Origin: Betaproteobacteria bacterium | GTDB taxonomy: Bacteria > Pseudomonadota > Gammaproteobacteria > Burkholderiales > SG8-41 | DNA: 51,757 nucleotides | NCBI GenBank assembly: GCA_025356695.1 | Contig: JANXSE010000033.1 | Span: 1-51,757 of the forward strand | Direction of reading: 5' to 3' | In this document: positions 39,801 to 48,964 of the stretch, in pieces | Layout: each line of letters opens with the position of its first letter | Position numbering within the stretch: position 1 is the stretch's first letter | Translations under genes and position numbers: made by a program | Notes under the pieces: generated by a model | Seen by the model: only the letters and a program-made list of their open reading frames with translations | Database searches by the model: none | Told to the model about the DNA's origin: nothing

Positions 39801-42800
39801 GCTGGCGAGAGTGTCGAGCGGTCAGATAGCGAAGCGGTAGCGCCGGCACCTGAACAGGCTGCCGCACCGGCGGCCATGGTGGAAATCAAGGCCGAGGCCA
39901 AAAAGCTTGCTGAGAAAAAGAAACCTGCCGCGAAGGCCAAGGCAGCGCCGAAACCGAAGGCGAAGCCGTCCGTCGCCAAGAAGCCGATTGCCGCTGCCGT
40001 AGAGCAGTCCAATGGATTTGGCGATGCCAATACGGTATTCACCAAGAGCCGCGCCGATGCTGCGCGCGCGTTGCTCAAGAAAAAGAGCGGGCAGCTCAAT
40101 GTGGGCCTCGATCCTGAAATGATGCAGGCCGGTATCGAGCTGGCCGGCTACTACATCGAGGGCGGCGCGCGGTCGTTCGCAGACTATTCGGCCAAGATGT
40201 TGGCCGACCTGGGTGACGAGTTCAAACCGTATTTCAAGGCGTTCTATTCGGCGGTTCGCAATTGGCCGGGCTTTGACAATCAGGGGATGCAGAGCGAGGT
40301 TGAGGTTGAGGCCGCGATTTTGTCCGAGGCGGCTGGATCGAAGCCGACAGACCTGAAAAAACGACTTGGCGAATTGAGTGCGAACCAGATCGACGCGCTT
40401 TACCGCGGCATGAAACTGGCTGGCGCTAACCGTGGCATCAGTGATTTGATTGACACGCTGCTTGAGGAAGATAACGCCGAAGTGTTGCGCGGTATAGAGG
40501 CGCTGAGTGTGCAGGCGCCAAAAGTCGAAAATAAAACGTCGTCCAAAAAAGCGGGGAAGCCCAAGAAGTTGCTGATGGAAAGTGCGCCGCCCGGCGGTTG
40601 GACGGATGCCGACAAGGTGCCGAAAGCCGCGACTATAGACACAGAGAAAATGTCTGTAGCGATCGTGCGAGGCAAAACCCACTTTGCAACTGAGTGGATG
40701 GAAAAAAATAAAAAGTCTGACGGTCGCGTGTTGATGCGGGTTATCAACGATCTCGGTGCGGTCGATTACCCAGGGCGCGTTGCGAGTCTTGTATTGCGGG
40801 TTGCTGAGAAGGTTGGGAAGGATGAACGCATCAGTCAGCCAGCCGCGCTTGGCAAAAAACCGAAGCCGGCAGAGAAGATCGCCCACGAAGCGCAGACCAT
40901 AAAGTATGAAGCCTTGGCGAAGTGGAAAACTTCGCAATACGACAAGTTCTCGAAACTCGAACGGGATTTGACAGTCGAGGCACTGACCGCGAAAAAGATC
41001 AAATCCGACGCAGTCGTTCGCCTCGAAGGAGAGTTGAGCGATGGCCGCACCGGTGAAATATCCGATGGTGTTGTTGGCACCATCAGCTTTGGTGAGCGCA
41101 CCGTTGAAATCCATAGCGGCGGTGGCGTCCTGTTCGTAGGCCATGAGGACGTTCCGCGTATTACGAAAGCACCGAAGGGCGCTGAACACGGCCATTTTGG
41201 TATCGGCAGGAACAAGCTCGCAAGCTGGTCTTCCGATGATGTTGAGTTCGCCGCATCGGTTGCGGAAACGCTTGAATTGCCGGAGGTGCAGAAGGATATC
41301 GCTGCCATGCGGCAGGAGAGCAACGGCGACAAAGAGGCCGTTGCTAATCGTCCTGGCTTCGATGAGGGTTACGCTGCCGGCTGGATCGCCGCTGAGTATG
41401 GATTGACCGCCGACGAGTTCGACGAGTCTGCCGCGACTGCTATTCCTGAGAAATACAAGGTCGGATTTACTGATGGGCATACCGCTTACGCGGCGCATTT
41501 TGATGCCCCTCACGATCCGAACGAAGATTTGACGTTCGGCCTCAAGTTTCCGGATGGCTATACGATCGAACGCAATAAGGGCGGCGATGTTGTTTTCAGC
41601 GGGACACCTGATGGCGAAACCATCGGTATTGTTGCGGTCGGCGCGCACTACACAAAGGAAACAGCGGAGGCGTGGAGCAAGATCGCCAATACGCCGGCGC
41701 AGAAAGCGCCGTCGATCGCTGCCGAGGCCAAAAAGCTCGCGGCGCCGACGATCGACGCTGCCGCGCACGAAGCCGCAACCAGCCCAATGAACGACCTGTT
41801 TGCGACCGAGCCGCAAATTCAGGCCGGCAATTACCAGAAGGGCCATTACAGAATCAGCGGTCTTGATATCTCGATCGAGAATCCAGAGGGCAGCGAGCGT
41901 AATGGCATCGATCCCAACGGAAAGCCCTGGTCCGTCACCATGCTGCACCACTACGGTTACATCCGTGGCACGGTCGGCCGCGACAAAGACCACCTCGATG
42001 TGTTCGTGAAACCGGGCACGCGCGACGATTGGCGCGGCGATGTGTTCATTGTCGACCAAAAGAAGCTGGGAAATGGGCATTTCGACGAGCATAAGATCAT
42101 GCTCGGCTGGGATTCTCTGGATGCCGCGCGCGACGCCTACATTTCAAACTATGATTCGAGCGGTGCCGAGCGGATCATGGACATTACCCCGCTCACTTTC
42201 GACCATTTCAAGGAGTGGCTGGCGACCGGCGACACCAAAGAGCGGGCCGCTAAAGACGCGAGTATAATCACCAGAGGAGCCCAAAATGCTGATAGCAGCG
42301 GCAGTCTTGAACCGGATAGCGGAAGCGGAGCCTCTCAAGAACGAGTGGGCGAGGAAACTGTTTCTGATGGATCAAGACGAGCTGACGAAACAGCACCAGA
42401 CGCAGGAAGCGTTGTTGGAAAAGCAGGGGTATCCGACTCCGGTGATTCTGTCGTATCTGACGGTGGCGCCGTTGCTGGCGGAGAACGTGGCGATCAGTCG
42501 ATACATCGAGCAGACGGGCAATTCGGACTTACGCTCAGCTCTACCGGAGTTGACGACGGTGAACGAGGCAGTTCTGTTAGCAACGAAAGATCGCCGGTTG
42601 AATCCGTCGATGCAAGCGCAGTTGAGCGAGCTGCTGAACAAGCTGTATCACTAAAGCAAAAGCTCGCCGCCCAGCGCGCGGCACAAGACGTTCCGGTAAT
42701 TCATGGCGACATTGCGAACATCCGCGATTCGCTGCCGATCCTTCTCCCCGGCCAGCAAGATGATGTGAAGTTCGCGGAGGATCGGTTCGCCAAGCCGGCA

Positions 42801-45800
42801 GGCACCGGCGTCCTGTTCACCAATGGCACCGGCACCGGAAAGACGTATACCGGCCTCGGCATAATCAAGCGGTTCGAGCGCGCTGGCAAGACCAACATTC
42901 TCGTTCTGGCGCCGACCGATAAGGTCATTTCCGATTGGGTGAGCAGCGGGCGCAATCTCGGGCTCACGCTGACGCCGCTCGACGGCATCGACGACAGCGG
43001 GCGCGGCATCACCATCACCACTTACGCCAATTTTGCGAACAATCGCACGATGGCAGATCGCAATTGGGATTTGGTGGTGGGCGATGAGTCGCATTATTTC
43101 CTGTCGAACGCCGAAGGGTTCAACCAGCCGACACAGGCGCTCATAAACCTGCGCGCCATCACCAACAATCACCGCGGCGGCTTTCGGCGCGCGCAGATGA
43201 TACTGCGCGACATACAGGACAAGATAGACGCGGTGAAGGCTGCGGAGATCGAGGACAATAAGAGCAAGTCGCTCGACGAGCGCGATCCGAAATTCGGTAT
43301 TGAGCTGACCAAGCTCGCGCAGGAGTTTGAGGAAAAAGCCAAACCGATCCGCGATGTGGTTAATTCAATCAAACCAGCCGCGCGCACCCGCGTTGCGTTC
43401 CTGTCGGCCACGCCGTTCCCTTACGTCAAGACGATCGACTATGCGGAAGGCTACCTGTTCAATTACACCGAGGGGGAGGCGCGCAACGACTCCGCATACA
43501 ACTCTGGCAACGATCTCGAACACTTCTACATGCAGCACTTCGGCTATCGGATGCGCTACAACAAACTAACCCAGCCGGAGGCTGATGTAGATAGCAGCCT
43601 GATGGAGCGCCAGTTCAACAGCACCCTGAAAAAACAGGGCGTGTTGTCAGGCCGGATGCTTGAGGTCGATGTGGACTATGACCGCAAATTCATCCTGGTC
43701 GAATCAGGCATCGGGCGCTCGATCGACGAAGGCCTGAATTGGCTGCGCGAAAAAGAACGGAATACGCCGGAAGGCAAGGAGAAATTCGAGTGGCGCGCGC
43801 TCAACGAGGCCGTCAACAAGCGATTTAATTACCTGTCGCGGCTGTTCCTGCTCGAAGCCCTGAAAGCCCGTGAGGTGGTGCCGCACATCAAGGCGAATCT
43901 TGCGCTCGGTCGCAAGGTCGTGGTGTTCCATGACTACAAGAAGGGCGGCGCCTTTCACCCGTTTCGCTTGCCGATGGGCATGACCGTCACGATCGGGAAC
44001 GCATACGTCAATCTCGATGAGATGGTTAAGCGGTTCGAGTCCGAGCGCCCTGATTTGCAGGCGCTCGATTTCGATGGTCTGTCGTCGCCAATCGTCACGC
44101 TGACCAAGGCCTTCCCGAATATCATGGTTTTCAACGGTGACGTTCCGAAGAAGGAACGCCGCCGCATCATCGAGGATTTCCAGAACGATCACAGCGGCAA
44201 GGATTTGGTCTTGCTGCAATCGGCCTCCGGCAAGGAGGGCATCAGCGCGCACGACACTACGGGCAAATTCCAGCGCATCGAGTTCAATCTCGGGATGCCG
44301 ACCGCGCCGACGACCGCGATCCAGCAGGAGGGCCGTATCCTTCGCACCGGCAGCGTAACGGATGCCATGTTCCGCTACCTGAACACTGGCACCGATTGGG
44401 AGCGCGCCGCGTTCGCGCATACGATCGCCGGTCGCGCGGCAACCGCTGAGAATCTGGCGCTCGGAGAGTCGGCGCGTGGGCTCCGTGATTCGTTCATTGA
44501 CGCCTTCGAGAACAGCGATTTTTACCCTGCCGGGCATGATGGTGAGGGCAAGGGTGGCAAAGTGGCAGACAAAGCAGCCATGTCTGCCATATCGCCGTTC
44601 GATCGCGCCAAGACGATGTATTTCGCCAATGCCAAAAAGACAGCGCGCAATAAGGCTGCCGAGGGCAAGGACTACTTCGCCACGCCGGAGCCACTGGGCT
44701 TGAAAATGGTGGAGTGGTCGGGCGTTCGTGATGGCGAGAAGATGCTTGAGCCGTCTGCCGGCCACGGTGCGATTGCCCGATTCTTCCCCGAGCATACGAT
44801 CCGCACCGCAATCGAGCCATCGACCGCGCTCAATTCACGGCTGGCGCTGGTCACAAACGCGAACATCATACCCAGCGATTTCGAGTCACACCACATCGTC
44901 AACAAGTATGACGCGATCGTGATGAATCCCCCGTTCGGGTCTGGTGGTAAGACGGCCATCGAACACCTGGACAAAGCCGCCGGCCACCTGCATGACGGCG
45001 GGCGCATCGTCGCGTTGATTCCGAATGGCCCCGCCGCTGATAAGCGGTTCGAGAAGTGGCTGTATGACGATCAGGCCGTAAAGGATGGGCTGTCACACGC
45101 TGGCGGCATGTTCCTCGTCGCCAATATCCAACTGCCGGCCGTCACATTCGAGCGTGCCGGCACCAACGTAAGCGCGCGGATCGTCGTTCTGGAAAAGCAG
45201 ACCAATCCTGATCTGGCCGCGAAGCTGCAACAGGTCAACCGCGATTATTCTGGCGCAAACACCATCAAGGAGTTTTTCAACGAGATCGAGGACGCATCGA
45301 TCGAGCCGCGCGTTTCGGCGCCCAAGGCCGATCCGCTGAGTTCGGCGCCGGCTGCTGCGCTGCTCTCGGGCCGTGGTGGGAAGCTGCCGAATGCATCTGC
45401 ACCCGTGGCTGCGAAGGTTGGCGACGTCCGGCTTGCTGAATTCAAGCACTCGAAAACCGGTGCCACGATGTATGCGGCAACCCCGCAGGATCGCGTTGAG
45501 CGTGATGAGTATGACCGCCTCAAGGCCATTGCCAAGAAGTTCGGCGGTTGGTATTCGAGCTTCCGTGGTAGCGGTGCGGTGGCCGGCTTCCTGTTCAAAA
45601 CGGCAGAGGCCAGGGCCGAGTTCGTCAAAGCGATAACGCCTGCCGCGTTCAAGCGCCTCGATCGCACTGGATCAATGCCAGTATCGGCAGTCAGGCAGAT
45701 CGTCGCCAACGTGCGGCGCGCGCTGCCTGGTGCGGCGCAGGCTGATGTGCTGGGCTCAACGTCTGAGGCCCCGGCTGGTCTGCGAGAACAGATCAAGGCC

Positions 45801-48800
45801 GTCGATGGAGAGGCTACGGTGCAGGGCGCATGGTGGCGCGGCAAGGTGTATATCTTTGCCGACAACATCGGAAGCTACGAGGATGCCGAATACGCGATCC
45901 TGCACGAATACGGCCATGACGGGCTGCGTAAGTTCTTTGGGGCTGAGCTTGATGCAGTCCTGACCGATATCTGGTCGGGCAGCATGGCCGTGCAGCTCGA
46001 AGTGGCGAAGCTCCGCAAAGAGTTTCCCGATCTGTCGATCGCCAAAGCTACCGAAGAACACCTGGCGAACGTGGCCGCCAGCGGTGAGCAGCCGAGTTAC
46101 CTGCAAAAGCTGGTTGCGTTCATTCGCAGTTGGCTGCGCGAGCATGGATTCGTGAGCGAGTTCAGCGATAACGATATTCTCAGCATCGTTGCCGCCGCAC
46201 GCGGCGCACTGACCGGAAAGCCGCAACCGTTTACGCCGGCCCTGCGCGATCGCGCGATGGCTGGTATGTCGATGTTCAAGCGCACCGGCCAAGCCGATGA
46301 GCTGACGCCAGCACAGCGTGCCGATGCCATCCTTTCCGAAAAGCGCGGCACGATTGCACCGCTCGATGCGACATTCAAGGCACTTTCCAATGCCAGTGGA
46401 TTCACCAAGCTGACGACGAAGGCCTACGGGCTCTTTGAGCGGTTGGGTAGTTTCGTGCCGGAGAAGGCTAAGGCCGGTCTGATTTCCGATTACGGAATCC
46501 CCGAGGCGGTGATTGATCTGCGTGAGGCCATGTTTGGAAAAATCCGGCAGGGGATTCGCGGCGTGCAGCACCAGCTCGAACGGCTGATGGGCCTGACGCG
46601 CGCGGAATCGTCGGTCGCTTATGAGTGGATGAACGGGCGCGATGCCGAAGGTTTGATTTCACGGCTGCCGGAGGACTCGCAGGCCACGCTGCGCGAGCTG
46701 CGCGATTGGATTGATACCATGGGCCGCGAGGCCGTGCGGCTGGGCCAGCTCACCGCTGCCGCCTACGAAAAAAACAGGTTCGCATACCTGCATCGCTCTT
46801 ACCTGAAATACGAAACCGATCAGGGCAAGCAGGCCTCGGCCAATCGAGGCCGCGCGATCTCCGTGCTGGGAGATCAATATAAAGGCCGCGGCATGGTCGA
46901 TGCCGTGCCGATGAGCAAGATTCGCAACGCGGTCGGTATCGAGTTCTGGAATCGGATGCTGAAAGACGGGCAGGCCGACAAGGGGCTGGTGGGCGAGAAG
47001 TTCATCCGGTTCGAGCGCCGCGCCAATCGCGGTGAGAGTGTTGGCGTCCTCGAAGGCGTTCAGAAAACAGAGCAGCACGGCAAGCTGCTCGAAGTCGCCT
47101 ACTGGCCGGAGAACCTGACGCTGCCGAGCCACCTGGCTGGCTGGGAGCGCAGCGCCGATCTGTGGGAAGCCCGCAATACCAAGGGCGACAAGGTTTTGAT
47201 GTGGCGCGACTTCACCGCTGCCGAGCGCCGCTCGATGGGTGAGATCGATGAGGTGCGCTACTCGGTCGCAAAGACCATGCAGCAGATGATCCACGACGTT
47301 GAGGTGGGCCGATATTTGGAAAAGCTCGCCAACACGTTCGCCAAGCCGGAAGCGCCGCGCGGCGCCGAGATAGTCGAGGCGTCCGAGCGCATGGTAGATT
47401 CGTTCAAGCCCGGCACATGGGTCGAGGTGCCGACTTCCAAGATTGTCGGAACGCAGGCGCTCAAATACGGCAAGCTCGCTGGCCTGTGGATAGAGGGGCC
47501 GGTGTGGAACGATATTCGGCAGACGGTCAACCAACGATACCAGCCGTTCGGTGAGGCCTACGCGACGGTGCTGAAAGCGTGGAAGATCGCCAAGGCGCCG
47601 CTGTCGCCGGCCGTTCACATGAACAACATCGCGGCAAACGTGGTGATGGCGGATTGGCATGACGTTCGCGCGGCGCACCTGCTGGCGGCGATGAAGGTGA
47701 TGGTCGGCCAGGACGATCCGGCCAATGTGCACGTGATGGAACGGTTCGAGGATGCCGGCGGCAGCTCTGGCACGTTTGCGATCAGCGAGATTCAGCGCAC
47801 CCAGCTCAAGCCGCTGCTCGATGCGCTTGAAGAACAGATTAAATCGACCGACGAGGGCCGCTCGATCCTCAACGCCAGTGCGGTGCTGCAGGCGCTCGGG
47901 TCATGGGAATGGCGGCAGGCCTTGGCGGCTGCCGACGCCTCAAAAGGGTGGGCGGTAATCAAGGCCGGCGCCGGCAAGGTAGTCGATCTCTACCAGATCG
48001 AGGACGTTGCTTTCCGGCTGGCCGCGTTTATGAAGGCGAAAAGCGAGGGTGTTGCGGATCTGGCCGCCGGCAAGGTGGCGCGCAAGTCATTCCTCGACTA
48101 TTCGATCAACGCGCCGTGGATTCAGATGATGCGGTCAACAGCCTTCCCGTTTTTGGCCTTCACCTACCGCGCGGTGCCGATGCTGCTCGACATCGCGGCG
48201 CACAAGCCGTGGAAGCTGCTCAAAATGGCCACCGTGCTGGGCGCGCTCAACGCGATCGGCTACGCGATCGGCGGTGGCGACGAGGATAAAGACCGGAAGC
48301 TGCTGCCGGAAGAAAAGGCCGGCAAGATATTTGGGTTCATGGGGCCGAAGCTGATCCGGATGCCGTGGAACGACGATCACGACTCGCCTGTGTTCCTCGA
48401 CATTCGCCGGTTCATTCCGGTGGGCGACGTTTTCGACCTGGGGCAAACCCATTCGGCGTTGCCGGTGCCGCCGGCCGCTCTCCCAGGCGGGCCGCTGGTG
48501 GTGCTGGCCGAGCTTATATTCAACAAGTCGCAGTTCACCGGCAAGGGCATCACGCAGGAAACGGATACGCCGCTCGAAATGGCCGGCGCGGTGCTGAATC
48601 ACCTTTACAAGGCCTTTACCCCGAACGTGCTTGGTCTGCCAGGCACGTATGCTACCTCTGGCGTATATGACGCGATCGATGGCAAGACGGACGCCTTCGG
48701 GCGTGAGCGCAGCGTGGCGCAGGCGCTCCTGAGCAGCGTAGGCGTCAAGGTGGGCGCCTATCCCCACGATACGGGGCTGCTCAACGCTCGGATCGAATAC

Positions 48801-48959
48801 CAGCATCAGGTTGGGGAGATCGACAAGAACATCGCCGGCCTGCGGCGGCAGTTCGCCACCAAGGCGATCGATCAGGCACAATTCAATGCGAAGCTGATGG
48901 CGCAGGTGGACAAGAAGATGGCGCTGGCGGTCAAGCTGCGCGAGCGCGTCGCACCGTAA
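36876..48959 (+). CDS. Giant polyvalent (DarB-like) protein: ParB-like, helicase, methyltransferase, peptidase and virion domains
   Basis: The 4,027-residue protein is built of many modules. Hydrophobic Gly/Ala segments lie at ~245-420. A DdrB/ParB-like domain follows at ~550-870 (LAVNGVSLAGRGRLIAEKAI). A K/P/A-rich linker at ~880-1040 precedes a polyvalent-protein domain (~1050-1140, LNVGLDPEMMQAGIELAGYY). An InPase-like domain occupies ~1650-1790 (GHYRISGLDISIENPEG, KDHLDVFV). The SF2 helicase (~1940-2560) has Walker A GTGTGKT (~1985), DESH (~2071), LSATPF (~2177) and QQEGRILR (~2481). The N6-adenine-type methyltransferase has LEPSAGHGA (~2625) and NPPFGSG (~2684). A zincin-like HEYGH is at ~3010. 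Virion-type helical domains run ~3100-3740, with membrane-like segments ~3755-3810. Such proteins (P1 DarB, Bcep22-type giants) are packaged and ejected to guard incoming DNA from restriction. Strong AAGGA before the ATG. Confidence 0.9.
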   Translation: MLEDLGFTSGAPASSNNSDPAPASAPGLVKRSKGEERMAQDVQYSPAEIASGMPQRDAEYEALPAHREDLLREINRARRETDKTAPDRVATLEGDFSNRYGEAPPGAGLMRVSTAARAAQPPKVNSKAPKPIEATGESRIEDVGFAPYGDQPKAAAQSASENGEFAKGAMNALVGGNPRMLGRSMEVFGLLTDSPSVEEKGSALVTKSDEWSEKYKGRVPSAENIGDNSTGISGLAGDAWDYLKFQAGNALGSMAPSLVAGAAVGVATKSPRVGFVAGAAIPAYVQNLGDVYDSVATDPDIKARIDNGEMTKKQLAGIAAAVAIPVAALDMWSLDKGVGAFFKEQKGVLYSRIAKAIATGAITEGSTEGLQQVIQEWAQVSLGSEKSLKSSMFAILDSVIGGMAGGSLIRGGATAVAGVVRPQSDAPPINKPGDASPISVEDVPGVGGAAAAPAAPAAAATPASGPAINLEGVGAQARDALFNLDQGDTPLDRYNRLGRDLEKLDPDSADHVQLTAERNDIATSFPTTTLGDPAILSMPSGAQLESRYGLIEADDAISSHRGDMTPEPDFPATWQERNRGAAASQVQIATIKARPDYNLLGQSPSPQEGAPTLAVNGVSLAGRGRLIAEKAIYDEGGEKAEIQRQKMIAMAIDAGVPESDAQQFKNPIFSRFLTTPVNPVEFARQADQKSGMVMSPIELARSDANRMGSIDGLQITDGGDFMVPANRAIIKGFFAGLPQSEQAGLVDATGDISQAGYRRFMNAMLVKAYGGNSGTAMRIIETLNPDLKRLTGALVRVAPLIAKARDAVRDSKLAALDISQDLLAAVDQLVQLRDDKMSVTDFLAQSEMFERVNEDTLSILMFLEQNLNSPNRIVQFVEAYLAELELVGNVDQNEMFGAAPVPTRAELLKKSKGDLNDEAAKLATAISAKQGTSDETVAAEPGAVVEAAPAEIPVSVEAGASSEQQPDNGLFGAEGAGESVERSDSEAVAPAPEQAAAPAAMVEIKAEAKKLAEKKKPAAKAKAAPKPKAKPSVAKKPIAAAVEQSNGFGDANTVFTKSRADAARALLKKKSGQLNVGLDPEMMQAGIELAGYYIEGGARSFADYSAKMLADLGDEFKPYFKAFYSAVRNWPGFDNQGMQSEVEVEAAILSEAAGSKPTDLKKRLGELSANQIDALYRGMKLAGANRGISDLIDTLLEEDNAEVLRGIEALSVQAPKVENKTSSKKAGKPKKLLMESAPPGGWTDADKVPKAATIDTEKMSVAIVRGKTHFATEWMEKNKKSDGRVLMRVINDLGAVDYPGRVASLVLRVAEKVGKDERISQPAALGKKPKPAEKIAHEAQTIKYEALAKWKTSQYDKFSKLERDLTVEALTAKKIKSDAVVRLEGELSDGRTGEISDGVVGTISFGERTVEIHSGGGVLFVGHEDVPRITKAPKGAEHGHFGIGRNKLASWSSDDVEFAASVAETLELPEVQKDIAAMRQESNGDKEAVANRPGFDEGYAAGWIAAEYGLTADEFDESAATAIPEKYKVGFTDGHTAYAAHFDAPHDPNEDLTFGLKFPDGYTIERNKGGDVVFSGTPDGETIGIVAVGAHYTKETAEAWSKIANTPAQKAPSIAAEAKKLAAPTIDAAAHEAATSPMNDLFATEPQIQAGNYQKGHYRISGLDISIENPEGSERNGIDPNGKPWSVTMLHHYGYIRGTVGRDKDHLDVFVKPGTRDDWRGDVFIVDQKKLGNGHFDEHKIMLGWDSLDAARDAYISNYDSSGAERIMDITPLTFDHFKEWLATGDTKERAAKDASIITRGAQNADSSGSLEPDSGSGASQERVGEETVSDGSRRADETAPDAGSVVGKAGVSDSGDSVVSDGGAVAGGERGDQSIHRADGQFGLTLSSTGVDDGERGSSVSNERSPVESVDASAVERAAEQAVSLKQKLAAQRAAQDVPVIHGDIANIRDSLPILLPGQQDDVKFAEDRFAKPAGTGVLFTNGTGTGKTYTGLGIIKRFERAGKTNILVLAPTDKVISDWVSSGRNLGLTLTPLDGIDDSGRGITITTYANFANNRTMADRNWDLVVGDESHYFLSNAEGFNQPTQALINLRAITNNHRGGFRRAQMILRDIQDKIDAVKAAEIEDNKSKSLDERDPKFGIELTKLAQEFEEKAKPIRDVVNSIKPAARTRVAFLSATPFPYVKTIDYAEGYLFNYTEGEARNDSAYNSGNDLEHFYMQHFGYRMRYNKLTQPEADVDSSLMERQFNSTLKKQGVLSGRMLEVDVDYDRKFILVESGIGRSIDEGLNWLREKERNTPEGKEKFEWRALNEAVNKRFNYLSRLFLLEALKAREVVPHIKANLALGRKVVVFHDYKKGGAFHPFRLPMGMTVTIGNAYVNLDEMVKRFESERPDLQALDFDGLSSPIVTLTKAFPNIMVFNGDVPKKERRRIIEDFQNDHSGKDLVLLQSASGKEGISAHDTTGKFQRIEFNLGMPTAPTTAIQQEGRILRTGSVTDAMFRYLNTGTDWERAAFAHTIAGRAATAENLALGESARGLRDSFIDAFENSDFYPAGHDGEGKGGKVADKAAMSAISPFDRAKTMYFANAKKTARNKAAEGKDYFATPEPLGLKMVEWSGVRDGEKMLEPSAGHGAIARFFPEHTIRTAIEPSTALNSRLALVTNANIIPSDFESHHIVNKYDAIVMNPPFGSGGKTAIEHLDKAAGHLHDGGRIVALIPNGPAADKRFEKWLYDDQAVKDGLSHAGGMFLVANIQLPAVTFERAGTNVSARIVVLEKQTNPDLAAKLQQVNRDYSGANTIKEFFNEIEDASIEPRVSAPKADPLSSAPAAALLSGRGGKLPNASAPVAAKVGDVRLAEFKHSKTGATMYAATPQDRVERDEYDRLKAIAKKFGGWYSSFRGSGAVAGFLFKTAEARAEFVKAITPAAFKRLDRTGSMPVSAVRQIVANVRRALPGAAQADVLGSTSEAPAGLREQIKAVDGEATVQGAWWRGKVYIFADNIGSYEDAEYAILHEYGHDGLRKFFGAELDAVLTDIWSGSMAVQLEVAKLRKEFPDLSIAKATEEHLANVAASGEQPSYLQKLVAFIRSWLREHGFVSEFSDNDILSIVAAARGALTGKPQPFTPALRDRAMAGMSMFKRTGQADELTPAQRADAILSEKRGTIAPLDATFKALSNASGFTKLTTKAYGLFERLGSFVPEKAKAGLISDYGIPEAVIDLREAMFGKIRQGIRGVQHQLERLMGLTRAESSVAYEWMNGRDAEGLISRLPEDSQATLRELRDWIDTMGREAVRLGQLTAAAYEKNRFAYLHRSYLKYETDQGKQASANRGRAISVLGDQYKGRGMVDAVPMSKIRNAVGIEFWNRMLKDGQADKGLVGEKFIRFERRANRGESVGVLEGVQKTEQHGKLLEVAYWPENLTLPSHLAGWERSADLWEARNTKGDKVLMWRDFTAAERRSMGEIDEVRYSVAKTMQQMIHDVEVGRYLEKLANTFAKPEAPRGAEIVEASERMVDSFKPGTWVEVPTSKIVGTQALKYGKLAGLWIEGPVWNDIRQTVNQRYQPFGEAYATVLKAWKIAKAPLSPAVHMNNIAANVVMADWHDVRAAHLLAAMKVMVGQDDPANVHVMERFEDAGGSSGTFAISEIQRTQLKPLLDALEEQIKSTDEGRSILNASAVLQALGSWEWRQALAAADASKGWAVIKAGAGKVVDLYQIEDVAFRLAAFMKAKSEGVADLAAGKVARKSFLDYSINAPWIQMMRSTAFPFLAFTYRAVPMLLDIAAHKPWKLLKMATVLGALNAIGYAIGGGDEDKDRKLLPEEKAGKIFGFMGPKLIRMPWNDDHDSPVFLDIRRFIPVGDVFDLGQTHSALPVPPAALPGGPLVVLAELIFNKSQFTGKGITQETDTPLEMAGAVLNHLYKAFTPNVLGLPGTYATSGVYDAIDGKTDAFGRERSVAQALLSSVGVKVGAYPHDTGLLNARIEYQHQVGEIDKNIAGLRRQFATKAIDQAQFNAKLMAQVDKKMALAVKLRERVAP
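39622..39840 (+). CDS. Nested gene 1 in the giant gene: basic 72-aa protein
   Basis: Reads in the +1 frame inside the giant gene. AGGAG lies six bases before the ATG (AAAAGGAGATTTGAATG), a near-optimal ribosome site. The product is basic (pI high by eye: 14 Lys/Arg) and helical: LLQQYQQSRERAMKL, NRVLLSKQLRQKYPSVLRLAHRV. The giant protein's own sequence at this place (residues ~916-988) is low-complexity Ala/Glu/Ser linker, which would tolerate overprinting. No family recognised; possible DNA-binding role. Not yet shown to be expressed. Confidence 0.6.
   Translation: MTKPPNLLQQYQQSRERAMKLSPQNRVLLSKQLRQKYPSVLRLAHRVNSNPITASLVRKALARVSSGQIAKR
42286..42654 (+). CDS. Nested gene 2 in the giant gene: helical 122-aa protein
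   Basis: Again in the +1 frame of the giant gene, with AGAGGAG and a six-base gap before the ATG. TATAAT lies 17 bases upstream of the start, but no -35 box is evident. The product is globular and helical: AAAVLNRIAEAEPLKNEWARKLFLMDQDEL, VILSYLTVAPLLAENVAISRYI, SMQAQLSELLNKLYH. The giant protein here (residues ~1804-1926) is a Ser/Gly/Asp-rich linker between the InPase-like domain and the helicase. The regular hydrophobic pattern makes it a convincing real protein; family unknown. Confidence 0.7.
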   Translation: MLIAAAVLNRIAEAEPLKNEWARKLFLMDQDELTKQHQTQEALLEKQGYPTPVILSYLTVAPLLAENVAISRYIEQTGNSDLRSALPELTTVNEAVLLATKDRRLNPSMQAQLSELLNKLYH

Positions 48960-48964
48960 TTCCG

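Noticed and set aside
39822..42092. 756-codon minus-strand frame inside the giant gene
   Set aside because: Long antisense frames are common in GC-rich genes with this codon bias; composition is Arg/Leu/Gly-heavy and no motif is present.
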